Of a stretch of DNA of 16,398 bases, positions 6,407-14,174 are shown in pieces. Below the pieces are notes generated by a model that was not told where the DNA came from, searched no databases, and saw only the letters and a list, made by a program, of their open reading frames with translations. Source of the stretch: CAYSPG01 sp964432885. Lineage in GTDB: Bacteria > Bacteroidota > Bacteroidia > AKYH767-A > OLB10. Position numbers and translations under genes: made by a program. Every line of letters begins with the position of its first letter. The stretch's first letter is position 1. The stretch is from assembly GCA_964432885.1 (NCBI GenBank), contig CAYSPG010000035.1:1-16398 (forward strand), written 5' to 3'.

Positions 6407-6853
6407 TTAACTAAGCAATTGTTTTACCAACTCCGATACCATTTTATTATCGGCTTTGCCGGCAAGTTGTTTTGAAGCAGCGCCCATCACTTTTCCCATA
6501 TCAGAAGGCTGGGTGGCACCTACTGACTGTATGATGTTTTTAAGTACTTCTTTTATTTCATCAGCGCCCATCATTTGGGGTAAAAATTTTTCTATTACAG
6601 CTATTTCATCCTGTTCGGATTTAGCAAGGTCGGCCCGGTTTTGCTGGGTGTAAATATCCAGCGACTCCTTGCGCTGTTTTACTAATTTTTGCAACAGCTT
6701 TAACTCATCAGCTTCAGATAGTTCTCCACCTTGTCCACTTGTTTTTGCAAGCAGTATGGCCGATTTAACTGCACGCAATGCGCGCAGTGCAGCTTCGTTT
6801 TTCGAAAGCATTGCTGCCTTTAATTCTGCCATTATTTTTTGTTCAAGACTCAT
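6407..6853 (-). CDS. GatB/YqeY domain-containing protein
   Basis: From the ATG at 6853 the product is 148 residues (MSLEQKIMAEL...), the normal length of YqeY family proteins. The frame extends upstream to 6898 but that adds 15 residues of low-complexity sequence overlapping the expected promoter region. It is an all-helical protein related to the tail domain of the GatB amidotransferase subunit, which binds tRNA. Recognisable elements are the N-terminal helix with LRALRAVKSAI, KLVKQRKESLDIYTQQNR, EQDEIAVIEKFLPQMM and the C-terminal DMGKVMGAASKQLAGKAD block, ending at SELVKQLL. The tRNA-related role is inferred from GatB. The stand-alone protein's function is not established. Confidence 0.93.
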   Translation of the reverse strand: MSLEQKIMAELKAAMLSKNEAALRALRAVKSAILLAKTSGQGGELSEADELKLLQKLVKQRKESLDIYTQQNRADLAKSEQDEIAVIEKFLPQMMGADEIKEVLKNIIQSVGATQPSDMGKVMGAASKQLAGKADNKMVSELVKQLLS

Positions 6854-6989
6854 CGTGTTATTATTTTGGAAACGAAGATAGATATTAGCTTTTAACAAGG
6901 AGGTTGTTTAGGTTTAAGATAAATTTTAAACAGCTTTATTTTTATATTTCACAAAATAAAAATCATCAAAAGCATTTTAATAGGATTAA

Positions 6990-6997
6990 TACATTTG
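6990..6997 (+). promoter_or_regulatory. -7 promoter box TACATTTG of the barrel-protein gene
   Basis: Exact TAnnTTTG match, 20 bases before the ATG at 7018. It lies within the in-frame extension of the gene upstream of that ATG, which supports the downstream start. Confidence 0.45.
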
Positions 6998-7017
6998 TCG
7001 AACTTAAAATTAACCAT

Positions 7018-7848
7018 ATGCAAAAACTATTTTTGGCCTTTGCCATTGTTGCTGTGTCAACCACCCTGCAAGCACAGGATACCATCATTAAAAAAGAAGT
7101 TGTAATTAGAAAAGGAAATTTTAATGCGCCCGAAGCAAAAAGCTGGGCAGTAGGTGTTGAGGTAAACACACTGTTAAAATATGTAGGCGATTTGTTTTCG
7201 AACCGCGATGGCGAAGAAACCGGTTTTGGTTTTACCCGCAGCAGCAACAATGCGATTAGCATATTGCGTGTTAAGGATGAACACACCATCTATCGTGGGA
7301 AATTCAGGCTTGCTGTAATTTCAATCAGTGCCGATTCTATTCGCGATAATGAATCAACACAAAATACAGAAGATAAAGTTACCGACACCCGCAAGGAAAC
7401 AACAATAAAAGAAGTACTTTCAATTGGCTATCAAAAATCAAGAGGTGAGGGAAGACTGCGCGGAATTTATGGTGGCGAAATTATGATTGGCTCAGGAAGT
7501 TCAATAACAAAATATGCGTATGGTTTTGCATTGTCAGACTCGGCACAAAACAGTGGCAACGCACGCCTGCTGCAACAAAAAAGCGGAACAACATTTGGGT
7601 TTGGCCTGCGTGCATTTTTGGGTGCCGAATATTTTTTTGCCAGTCGCATGTCTGTTAGTGGTGAGTTTGGGTATGGTTTTTACCTTAGTGTAACAGGCGA
7701 GGGTGAAAGCAAAACCGAAATTTGGGATGTATCGTCAGGCAGTACAGGTAAGTTAAAAACGGTAACTACCAAAACTGGCAAGTCAAGTTCATTTGCGCTC
7801 GATACCGATAATTTAAGCGGAGGCATTACACTGCATTTTTATTTTTAA
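7018..7848 (+). CDS. Predicted outer-membrane beta-barrel protein, family not recognised
   Basis: From the ATG at 7018 the product is 276 residues with a clear signal peptide (MQKLFLAFAIVAVSTTLQAQ). The frame remains open upstream to a TTG at 6904, but that would bury the signal peptide behind 38 basic, AT-coded residues, so it is rejected. The mature part alternates polar and aromatic residues in short strands. It has glycine- and phenylalanine-rich segments (FGFGLRAFLGAEYFF, then SGEFGYGFYLSVTGEGE) and ends in aromatic LHFYF, a typical outer-membrane insertion signal. A charged Thr/Lys/Asp-rich stretch (about residues 105-145) could be an extracellular loop. No catalytic motif is seen. The acetyltransferase gene follows after five bases, so the two are probably co-transcribed. 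Confidence 0.75.
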   Translation: MQKLFLAFAIVAVSTTLQAQDTIIKKEVVIRKGNFNAPEAKSWAVGVEVNTLLKYVGDLFSNRDGEETGFGFTRSSNNAISILRVKDEHTIYRGKFRLAVISISADSIRDNESTQNTEDKVTDTRKETTIKEVLSIGYQKSRGEGRLRGIYGGEIMIGSGSSITKYAYGFALSDSAQNSGNARLLQQKSGTTFGFGLRAFLGAEYFFASRMSVSGEFGYGFYLSVTGEGESKTEIWDVSSGSTGKLKTVTTKTGKSSSFALDTDNLSGGITLHFYF

Positions 7849-7853
7849 AAAAA

Positions 7854-8384
7854 ATGCTTTTAGAAAATGATAAAATAAAATTAAGGTCATGCGAGCCTGA
7901 GGATTTGCCCATGATGTATGAGTGGGAAAACAACACTAATTATTGGATACTAAGCGAAACCATAAAACCATTTTCAAAATACACACTTAATGAGTTTATA
8001 CATAACGACCAATCTGATATTGCTACCACCAAACAGCAGCGATTTGTTATTCAGTTAAAAAAACCTGCAAAACCCATAGGCATTATTGATTTGTTTTTAA
8101 TTGACTTTACCAATAGCCGTGCAGGTGTAGGTATATTAATTGGTGATGAAGAAGAGCGAAAAAAGGGGTATGCCTTGCAAAGCCTGTTGTTGCTTAAAAA
8201 TTATGCACATGAAATATTAAACCTGTATCAGTTGTATTCGCACGTTCAGTTATCAAATGCAAAAAGTGTTGAACTTTTTAATAAGGCGGGTTATATACAA
8301 ACAGGTGTTTTGAAAGATTGGGTTCAAACACGAAAAAAATTTGAGGATGTTGGTGTTTTTCAACTGAAATTAGAAACGAAATAA
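7854..8384 (+). CDS. GNAT family N-acetyltransferase (RimJ/RimL or SpeG-like)
   Basis: The 176-residue protein has the GNAT fold layout. The N-terminal strand and helix (LRSCEPEDLPMMYEWENN, 10-27) is typical of RimJ/RimL-type enzymes. Motif A lies at about 91-110 (GVGILIGDEEERKKGYA), where R102-K103-K104-G105-Y106-A107 forms the acetyl-CoA pyrophosphate loop. Motif B includes Asn135 and Ser138 and LFNKAGY at 141-147. The closing part, GVLKDWVQTRKKFEDVGVFQL, resembles spermidine/diamine and ribosomal-protein acetyltransferases. The substrate cannot be decided from sequence. The short gap to the barrel-protein gene suggests co-transcription, while the next gene (mtaB) has its own promoter box. 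Confidence 0.88.
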   Translation: MLLENDKIKLRSCEPEDLPMMYEWENNTNYWILSETIKPFSKYTLNEFIHNDQSDIATTKQQRFVIQLKKPAKPIGIIDLFLIDFTNSRAGVGILIGDEEERKKGYALQSLLLLKNYAHEILNLYQLYSHVQLSNAKSVELFNKAGYIQTGVLKDWVQTRKKFEDVGVFQLKLETK

Positions 8385-8410
8385 TCATCCTGTAGAGGCT
8401 TTTTTTAAAT

Positions 8411-8418
8411 TACTTTTG
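8411..8418 (+). promoter_or_regulatory. -7 promoter box TACTTTTG of mtaB
   Basis: Exact TAnnTTTG match ending only seven bases before the mtaB ATG at 8426. A transcription start at the normal distance would fall at or next to the A of the ATG, giving a nearly leaderless mRNA. Confidence 0.5.
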
Positions 8419-8425
8419 CGGCACT

Positions 8426-9874
8426 ATGTCATTGCCACGTTCAGTTGCGTTTCACACCCTTGGCTGTAAATTAAACTTTGCCGAAAGTTCTACCATTGCC
8501 CGACAATTTAAAAACAATGGATTTACAAAAGTTAATTTTACACAAAAGGCAGATGTATATGTTATTAATACTTGCTCGGTAACCGACAATGCCGATAGAG
8601 AATGTAAAACACATGTTCATCGCGCTTTAAATTTAAACCCTGAAGCATTTATTGCCGTTATTGGTTGCTATGCGCAACTAAAGCCTGATGAAATTGCAGG
8701 CATACCCGGTGTAAGCCTTGTGCTTGGCGCTACCGAAAAGTTTAATATTATTAACTACATAGATAAGGTAAGGCAGGCTCAAACAAAAATAGTTGCCTGC
8801 GAAATTGCTGATGCTGTGCATTTCACAAGCAGTTATTCTTCTGGCGACCGTACACGGGTATTTTTAAAAGTTCAGGATGGTTGCGATTATGGTTGTGCAT
8901 TTTGCACCATTCCACTTGCACGTGGTAAAAGCCGCAGCGATGGAATTGAAAATATACTAAAGCAAACAGAGAAAATTATAGCCGATGGTGCAAAAGAAAT
9001 AGTGCTTACCGGAGTAAACTTAGGCGACTTTGGCAAAGAAGTAACAAAAGATGAAAGTTGGCAGTTAGCAGTTAACAACCAGCAAAATAATAATTACAGT
9101 AATCATAAAACCGAAAGCCAGAGTTTTGAAAACCCGTTAGCCAAAAAGCACCAAATTCCAACCACTCCAAAGGAGTCCATGCGGACAAACTTTGTTGATC
9201 TTGTTAAGGCACTTGATACACAACCCGGCAGCGTGCGTTACCGCATTTCATCCATCGAGCCAAACTTACTTACCGATGAAATAATTAGCCATGTTAGTAG
9301 TTCAATTAAATTTATGCCGCACTTTCATATCCCTTTACAAAGTGGGTCAAACAAAATTTTAAAACTCATGCGCAGACGTTACCTCGTTAATGTGTATGTT
9401 TCAAGAGTTAGTAAAATTAAAGAGTTGATGCCTGATGCATGTATTGGTGCTGATGTAATTACAGGTTTTCCTGGTGAAACTGAAGAAGATTTTCTTGAAA
9501 CATATAATTTTTTGAATGCACTTGATATATCGTACCTGCATGTTTTTACATACAGCGAGCGCAATAATACGCTTGCTTATGACATGCCTCACAGCGTACC
9601 AATGCATCATCGAAAGAGAAGAACGAATATGCTGCGTATTCTTTCAGCAAAAAAACTACACCATTTTTATCTCTCGCAGGTGGGCAAAGTATTTAAAGTG
9701 CTTTTTGAAGCAGATAATAAAAACGGATTTATGCATGGCTTTACTCAAAACTATGTGAAAGTAAAAACCGAATACAATTCTGAATTTACCAATACAATAC
9801 AAACATGTAAACTTACAGGCATTGATGAGGATGGCGAAATGTGCTGCCAAATTTTTTCGATGGAACTTGCCTAA
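8426..9874 (+). CDS. mtaB: tRNA (N6-threonylcarbamoyladenosine(37)-C2)-methylthiotransferase
   Basis: This radical-SAM enzyme adds a methylthio group to t6A37 of ANN-decoding tRNAs. The N-terminal UPF0004 domain has its three cluster cysteines: Cys14 (HTLGCKLN), Cys50 (INTCSVTD) and Cys81 (GCYAQ). The radical-SAM cluster C-x3-C-x2-C is Cys153, Cys157 and Cys160 (DGCDYGCAFC). SIEPNLLTDEII and the PLQSGSNKILKLMRRRY block are intact, and a TRAM-like domain fills about 420-482. At 482 residues it is about 45 longer than usual. Residues about 207-253 (9044-9184) form a polar insertion between LTGVNLGDFGKE and the NFVDLVKALD helix. The reading frame is kept through it and no key residue is lost, so I expect a functional enzyme. 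lgt follows after 16 bases. Confidence 0.93.
   Translation: MSLPRSVAFHTLGCKLNFAESSTIARQFKNNGFTKVNFTQKADVYVINTCSVTDNADRECKTHVHRALNLNPEAFIAVIGCYAQLKPDEIAGIPGVSLVLGATEKFNIINYIDKVRQAQTKIVACEIADAVHFTSSYSSGDRTRVFLKVQDGCDYGCAFCTIPLARGKSRSDGIENILKQTEKIIADGAKEIVLTGVNLGDFGKEVTKDESWQLAVNNQQNNNYSNHKTESQSFENPLAKKHQIPTTPKESMRTNFVDLVKALDTQPGSVRYRISSIEPNLLTDEIISHVSSSIKFMPHFHIPLQSGSNKILKLMRRRYLVNVYVSRVSKIKELMPDACIGADVITGFPGETEEDFLETYNFLNALDISYLHVFTYSERNNTLAYDMPHSVPMHHRKRRTNMLRILSAKKLHHFYLSQVGKVFKVLFEADNKNGFMHGFTQNYVKVKTEYNSEFTNTIQTCKLTGIDEDGEMCCQIFSMELA
9044..9184 (+). repeat. In-frame repeat-like insertion inside mtaB
   Basis: This segment encodes about 47 Asn/Gln/Ser/Lys-rich residues that I would not expect in the family. 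It contains three in-phase heptamers, GTTGGCA, GTTAGCA and GTTAACA (9057-9077), of the same 7-bp style as the array at 2420-2508. It also contains a small perfect hairpin (ACTCC-AAA-GGAGT) near 9164-9176. It looks like intergenic repeat DNA captured in frame. The exact ends cannot be fixed without an alignment. Confidence 0.55.
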
Positions 9875-9890
9875 ACACTTTTCTTAAATT

Positions 9891-11051
9891 ATGTATCCAA
9901 CCCTTTCTGATTTGCTTGCCGACTTGATTGGAATAAATATTCCTTTGCCCATACAAACGTTTGGGCTTATTATGGCGCTAAGTTTTTGGGTTGCTGCACA
10001 TACATTAAAGCTTGAGCTGATGCGCAGAGAAAAAAATGGATTGCTTCAGGCAATTATTGTTTCAGAAAAAAAAGGAGAGCCATCATCTGTATTTGAATTA
10101 TTCAGCACAGGGCTTATAGGCTTTTTAATAGGCTTTAAAATTATAGAGGCTGTTTTTAATTACAGCGATTTGGTTGCCGACCCTCAGGAATTTATATTGT
10201 CATCACGTGGTAATGTGTTTGGAGGACTTACGTTTGCTGCTTATTCAGTATGGGCAAGGTACCGCGAAAAGGAAAAAGAAAAGCTTCCTGCACCAATAGT
10301 TGTTCAACATAGAGTAATGCCACATCAGCATGTATTAAATATTACTATGTATGCTGCCATTAGCGGTTTACTGGGTGCAAAAATTTTTCACAACCTCGAA
10401 AACCTCGATGAGTTTGCTAAAGACCCTTTTGGTGCGCTTATATCGTTTAGCGGATTAACCTACTATGGTGGATTGATTTGTGCTGCCATTACAGTTATTT
10501 GGTACACCCGTAAGCACTTAAAAATTTTACCGCTTGATATGTGCGATGTAGCTTCTCCAGGCCTTATGCTTAGTTACGGATTAGGCAGAATAGGATGCCA
10601 GCTATCGGGCGATGGCGATTGGGGCATTGTAAATACAATACCTAAACCCGGTTGGTTTATTTTTCCTGACTGGATGTGGGCTTACAATTATCCTCATAAT
10701 GTTATTGGCGAGGGTGTGCGAATAGCCGGTTGCGAAGGCAGGCATTGCATGGAACTTTTGCCGCCCGTATTTCCAACTCCACTTTACGAAGCCATTGCTT
10801 GCATCATTTTGTTTTTTGTTTTATGGAATGTCCGCAAAAAATTTAAAGTGCAAGGCATGTTGTTTAGCCTTTACCTTATTTTAAATGGTGCTGAACGATT
10901 GCTTGTAGAACAAATACGTGTAAATACAAAATACCACATTGCAGGCTTTGGTATTACACAAGCCGAACTTATTTCATCGGCATTAATACTGCTGGGCGTT
11001 GCCGGGTTTCTTATACTTCGTAAAAAGGCATCCGCTAACGCAGTGCAGTAA
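9891..11051 (+). CDS. lgt: Prolipoprotein diacylglyceryl transferase
   Basis: Lgt is an inner-membrane enzyme that transfers diacylglycerol from phosphatidylglycerol to the lipobox cysteine of prolipoproteins, the first step of lipoprotein maturation. The 386-residue protein has about seven or more hydrophobic segments. It carries the Lgt signature as GRIGCQLSGDGDWG at 232-245 (Arg233 matching E. coli Arg143), a YGGLI segment upstream, FPTPLYEA before the late helices, and NGAERLLVEQIR containing the second conserved arginine region. Relative to E. coli, Asn146 is Cys236 and His103 appears as Tyr. I recall both as usual for Bacteroidota. It is longer than E. coli Lgt (291) because of extra N-terminal and loop sequence. 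It is probably co-transcribed with mtaB and converges on rho with one base between stop codons. Confidence 0.93.
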   Translation: MYPTLSDLLADLIGINIPLPIQTFGLIMALSFWVAAHTLKLELMRREKNGLLQAIIVSEKKGEPSSVFELFSTGLIGFLIGFKIIEAVFNYSDLVADPQEFILSSRGNVFGGLTFAAYSVWARYREKEKEKLPAPIVVQHRVMPHQHVLNITMYAAISGLLGAKIFHNLENLDEFAKDPFGALISFSGLTYYGGLICAAITVIWYTRKHLKILPLDMCDVASPGLMLSYGLGRIGCQLSGDGDWGIVNTIPKPGWFIFPDWMWAYNYPHNVIGEGVRIAGCEGRHCMELLPPVFPTPLYEAIACIILFFVLWNVRKKFKVQGMLFSLYLILNGAERLLVEQIRVNTKYHIAGFGITQAELISSALILLGVAGFLILRKKASANAVQ

Positions 11052-11052
11052 A

Positions 11053-12726
11053 TTAGCTGTTCATCGTAGTTAAAAACTCCTCGTTTGATTTTGTACCACG
11101 CAGGCGGTCGAGCAAAAATTCCATTGCTTCCATCGGGTTCATATCGGCAAGATGATTGCGAAGCACCCACATACGTTCAAGCATTTTACGGTCAAGCAGC
11201 AAATCTTCTCTGCGGGTGCTTGATGCTACCAAATCAATGGATGGAAATACACGTTTGTTTGAAAGTTTGCGGTCAAGTTGCAATTCCATGTTGCCGGTTC
11301 CTTTAAACTCTTCAAAAATTACTTCGTCCATACGTGAGCCTGTATCAATTAGTGCTGTGGCTATAATCGTAAGCGAACCGCCTTTTTCAATTTTACGGGC
11401 TGCGCCAAAAAAACGTTTGGGCTTATGTAAGGCGTTACTGTCAACACCCCCGGTTAAAATTTTTCCCGATGCGGGAGCAACGGTATTGTAAGCACGCGCA
11501 AGCCGTGTTATTGAATCCAAAAGTATTACCACATCATGGCCGCACTCAACCAGCCGTTTGGCTTTTTCAAGAACTATGTTAGATATTTTAACATGCTTTT
11601 CAGCAGGCTCATCAAATGTGGATGAAATTACTTCTGCTTTTACACTGCGCGCCATATCAGTAACCTCTTCGGGACGTTCATCAATAAGCAAAATAATTAA
11701 ATATACCTCGGGGTGATTGGCTGCAATTGCATTAGCAACTTCCTTAAGTAAAACTGTTTTTCCTGTTTTTGGCTGCGCAACAATAAGTCCGCGTTGGCCT
11801 TTACCAATAGGTGTAAACATGTCCATTACCCGTGTTGACATGGTTCCGGTTTTATCAGTAAGGTTTAATTTTTCGTACGGAAACAGTGGTGTCAAATAAT
11901 CAAATGGTACCCGGTCGCGCACCACTGCAGGATCCAAACCGTTTATCATATCAATACGTGTAAGCGGAAAAAATTTTTCGCCTTCTCGCGGTGGGCGCAC
12001 TCTTCCTGTAATGGTATCACCAGTTTTTAATGCATTGGCCTTTATCTGTTGCTGTGATACATATACATCGTCAGGTGAGGTTAAATAATCATAATCCGAT
12101 GAACGTAAAAAGCCAAACCCTTCGGGCATAACTTCAAGCACGCCTTCACATGTAATTATATTGTCAAAGTCAAAATACTCTTGGCGCTGCTGCCCGTCAG
12201 GAAACTTGCGCTCTCTGTCGCGATTACGGTTATTTTGATTGTTGTTATTGTTGCTTTCTTCGGCAATAGGGGTAACTGTTGCTGGCTCAACAGGTACCGC
12301 TGGCTGGGCATCTGACAAACTTCCCGTTGGCATATTTAAGCTGTCATCGGCATTGTAGTCTCCATTACCGTTTTCGGTATTTAAAGCGTTTGGGTCATGA
12401 ATTGCTTTACCTGGAGGGGCCGGTGCCGATGTTCCAACTGGTATTATTCGTTTTCTGCGAGGTTTATCATCTTTTGGTTCGTTGGACATGGGTGCTGTTT
12501 GGTTGGTTTCTGTTTTGTGTTTATCGTGTTTTTCCTGTTTTTCAGCTTTCTCAGGCTTATCTTTCTTTTTGCCTTTTACCAGTTCTGGATGGTCGGCCTG
12601 GTGGTCTAGTATTTTGTAAACAAGTTCTTGTTTTTTTAAGCCATCAATGTTTTCAATGTTTAGGCTTTTGGCAATGTCGCGTAGTTCGCCAACAAGTTTT
12701 TCGTTAAGTTCTAATATATCATACAT
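11053..12726 (-). CDS. rho: Transcription termination factor Rho
   Basis: Rho is a hexameric RNA-dependent ATPase that terminates transcription. The 557-residue protein has an N-terminal Rho_N/SAP-like helical domain (1-45). A long Lys/Glu then Asn/Gln-rich disordered insert follows (about 50-182, including NNNNNQNNRNRDRER). After it come a cold-shock-type RNA-binding domain (about 187-262, with EGFGFLR at 202-208 and the DVYVSQQQI segment) and the RecA-type ATPase core (about 275-557). Walker A is AQPKTGKT at 317-324 and Walker B is VVILLDS at 399-405 (Asp404). The Q/R-loop region (425-445, GGVDSNALHKPKRFFGAARK) and the C-terminal LLDRKMLERMWVLR are intact. It is much longer than E. coli Rho (419) because of the insert, as in other Bacteroidota. 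DUF4293 lies divergently upstream. Confidence 0.97.
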   Translation of the reverse strand: MYDILELNEKLVGELRDIAKSLNIENIDGLKKQELVYKILDHQADHPELVKGKKKDKPEKAEKQEKHDKHKTETNQTAPMSNEPKDDKPRRKRIIPVGTSAPAPPGKAIHDPNALNTENGNGDYNADDSLNMPTGSLSDAQPAVPVEPATVTPIAEESNNNNNQNNRNRDRERKFPDGQQRQEYFDFDNIITCEGVLEVMPEGFGFLRSSDYDYLTSPDDVYVSQQQIKANALKTGDTITGRVRPPREGEKFFPLTRIDMINGLDPAVVRDRVPFDYLTPLFPYEKLNLTDKTGTMSTRVMDMFTPIGKGQRGLIVAQPKTGKTVLLKEVANAIAANHPEVYLIILLIDERPEEVTDMARSVKAEVISSTFDEPAEKHVKISNIVLEKAKRLVECGHDVVILLDSITRLARAYNTVAPASGKILTGGVDSNALHKPKRFFGAARKIEKGGSLTIIATALIDTGSRMDEVIFEEFKGTGNMELQLDRKLSNKRVFPSIDLVASSTRREDLLLDRKMLERMWVLRNHLADMNPMEAMEFLLDRLRGTKSNEEFLTTMNS

Positions 12727-13045
12727 AGGTGTACGTAATAAAATAATAAATAAGGATTATGTTTTTTTTTGCAACCTGAAATTGTGGCCGATTGCTATGA
12801 AATGTTTAAAACTGATGGTTCCGGTTTAACTAAAACCGCATACTGTATTTAAATTGGGGGAGGAAAATTTATAAGTGGGATACTGGCTAATGAACGCAAC
12901 AGAAAAAAGTACTTCGTTCAATTACGGTGCAATAGTACACCTTTGATTTATGTTTTGCAAATGATTGCTTAACTTTTATTCTTTATGCTTCAAAGGTTAC
13001 TTTTGCCAATCTGTTTAACGTATGTAAAATAAACTTTGTTGCATT
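12727..13045. other. Divergent rho/DUF4293 intergenic region
   Basis: This 319-bp gap separates two divergent genes. I see no credible coding frame or RNA gene. It holds a poly-T run (about 12761-12770), a G-rich patch (about 12855-12863) and the DUF4293 promoter box at 12998-13005. I could not identify a convincing TAnnTTTG box for rho, whose upstream DNA is A/T-rich. A long untranslated leader for rho, as used for rho autoregulation in other bacteria, would fit in this space but is not shown. Confidence 0.5.
12998..13005 (+). promoter_or_regulatory. -7 promoter box TACTTTTG of the DUF4293 gene
   Basis: Exact TAnnTTTG match, 40 bases before the ATG at 13046. A TTTA/TTTT tract about 19-22 bases upstream may stand in for the -33 TTTG element. 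Confidence 0.5.
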
Positions 13046-13522
13046 ATGATTCAACGTATTCAATCATTGTATTTATTGCTTGTAACCGCCTCTTTGGTCT
13101 GTTTGTTTTTTTTGCCATTTGCCTCAGTAACACTTGTTGCGGATGCGGCATCGTTTAAAATACTCCATTTAATGGACATTGCCGTTTACCAAAACAGTGT
13201 TGAAAAAATTAAAACGGCAATTTACTTGCCGGTTATTTTAAATACAATTCTTCTTGCCATATCTATCGTTGCAATTTTTATATATAAAAACCGCAAAATA
13301 CAAATGATGCTTTGTAAAGTCATGTTACTGTTACTTTCGGTTTTTACGGCTTTGATGTTTTACAATGCCGAAACATTGAATGCCAATGACGGAAGCACCA
13401 CCAAAATAATTTATCATGCTGGCACCTACATGCCTGTAATTTGTTTGGTGCTGGCCTATATGGCTTACCATGCTATTAAAAAAGATGATGAGTTGGTAAA
13501 ATCGGCCGACAGGTTGCGCTAA
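13046..13522 (+). CDS. DUF4293 family membrane protein
   Basis: The 158-residue protein has four predicted transmembrane helices (about 7-27, 59-80, 86-106 and 126-145). It has the family's N-terminal MIQRIQSLYLLL and its cytoplasmic basic end, IKKDDELVKSADRLR. DUF4293 is a Bacteroidota family of unknown function, and I recall it commonly next to rho, as here. The loop between helices 1 and 2 (about 28-58) would face the periplasm. There is no catalytic motif, so no function is claimed. The gene has its own promoter box and converges on the yfiR-like gene with 20 bases between the stops. Confidence 0.88.
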   Translation: MIQRIQSLYLLLVTASLVCLFFLPFASVTLVADAASFKILHLMDIAVYQNSVEKIKTAIYLPVILNTILLAISIVAIFIYKNRKIQMMLCKVMLLLLSVFTALMFYNAETLNANDGSTTKIIYHAGTYMPVICLVLAYMAYHAIKKDDELVKSADRLR

Positions 13523-13542
13523 ATCAGTTTTGCAGAGGAATT

Positions 13543-14097
13543 TTATTTTACAACTATTGCTAACGCTAATAATTGGTCCGAAATTTTAAGTTTTGCTTCA
13601 GTAGCAGCAGTAGTATTAATTTCAAATACCATTCGGCTGTTCTTTTTAATAATGTTTATGGCAGAACCTTTATTACAAGCATCGGCAGTTTCGGTTACTA
13701 TTAAAACGCCATTATTTTTTGTCTGTTTAACAATAGTTTGTAGCTCATTAATGTAATTGTTGGGTACATAAATAATGTTGCATAGGTTTATTTTTTCAGG
13801 ATCACTTATTATTTCAATTGATATTTCTTTCTTGTTCACTAATTTGTTATAGGTAATTTTCATTAAATCATTCAAAATATCAGCGTGGCCGTAAATACCA
13901 ATAATAAATTTGGTGTCACGTCTTTCAACAGGCCACTCTACATATTTTGTAAAGTGGTAAACAAAAAGGGCTTTTGCTGTTTGATCATTAACTTTTTCGG
14001 ACTGAAAGGAAAAGCAACACATTAAAAGCAGTGCAATAACACCGCTTTTAAGTCCATAAAAAATTTTATGTGTGTTTCTATTCATATTAAATAACAT
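13543..14097 (-). CDS. YfiR family protein (DUF4154), periplasmic
   Basis: The 184-residue protein has a signal sequence or N-terminal membrane helix (about 11-32, KIFYGLKSGVIALLLMCCFSF). It then has the YfiR/DUF4154 opening, KALFVYHFTKYVEWPVE (about 42-58), a FIIGIYGHADILNDL strand-helix, a NIIYVPNNYINEL segment, GVLIVTETADACNKGSAINI and the typical end KISDQLLALAIVV. In Pseudomonas YfiR is a periplasmic repressor of the diguanylate cyclase YfiN. In Bacteroidota the domain usually occurs alone or beside sensor kinases, so the partner here is unknown. ATG codons at 14097 and 14085 are both possible starts. A near-perfect inverted repeat lies immediately upstream (14101-14149). It is divergent from a large adhesin-like gene. 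Confidence 0.85.
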   Translation of the reverse strand: MLFNMNRNTHKIFYGLKSGVIALLLMCCFSFQSEKVNDQTAKALFVYHFTKYVEWPVERRDTKFIIGIYGHADILNDLMKITYNKLVNKKEISIEIISDPEKINLCNIIYVPNNYINELQTIVKQTKNNGVLIVTETADACNKGSAINIIKKNSRMVFEINTTAATEAKLKISDQLLALAIVVK

Positions 14098-14100
14098 CCT

Positions 14101-14149
14101 TTTAAGAAATTTTCCAGAGTTAAATTAGTGTTGGAAAATATTCCTTAAA
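14101..14149. repeat. Inverted repeat immediately upstream of the yfiR-like start
   Basis: The left arm 14101-14116 (TTTAAGAAATTTTCCA) is complementary to 14132-14149 apart from two single-base insertions. The inner 8 bp (ATTTTCCA with TGGAAAAT) is perfect, and the loop is 15 bases (14117-14131). It begins three bases before the ATG at 14097, so on the minus strand it would be an operator or a leader hairpin able to affect translation. Confidence 0.75.
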
Positions 14150-14174
14150 TGACATTGTTGATTAAAGACATTTT

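Noticed and set aside
6904..7017. Upstream extension of the barrel-protein gene to a TTG at 6904
   Set aside because: It would place 38 AT-coded residues before a textbook signal peptide and overlap the promoter box at 6990-6997.
8384..8410. Terminator after the acetyltransferase gene (CCTGTAGAGG then a T-run)
   Set aside because: The stem is only three base pairs.
12279..12707. 142-codon plus-strand frame opposite the rho N-terminal insert
   Set aside because: It is the complement of the low-complexity rho region. The Cys/Phe/Leu-rich product matches antisense of Lys/Glu/Asn codons and has no promoter or family features.
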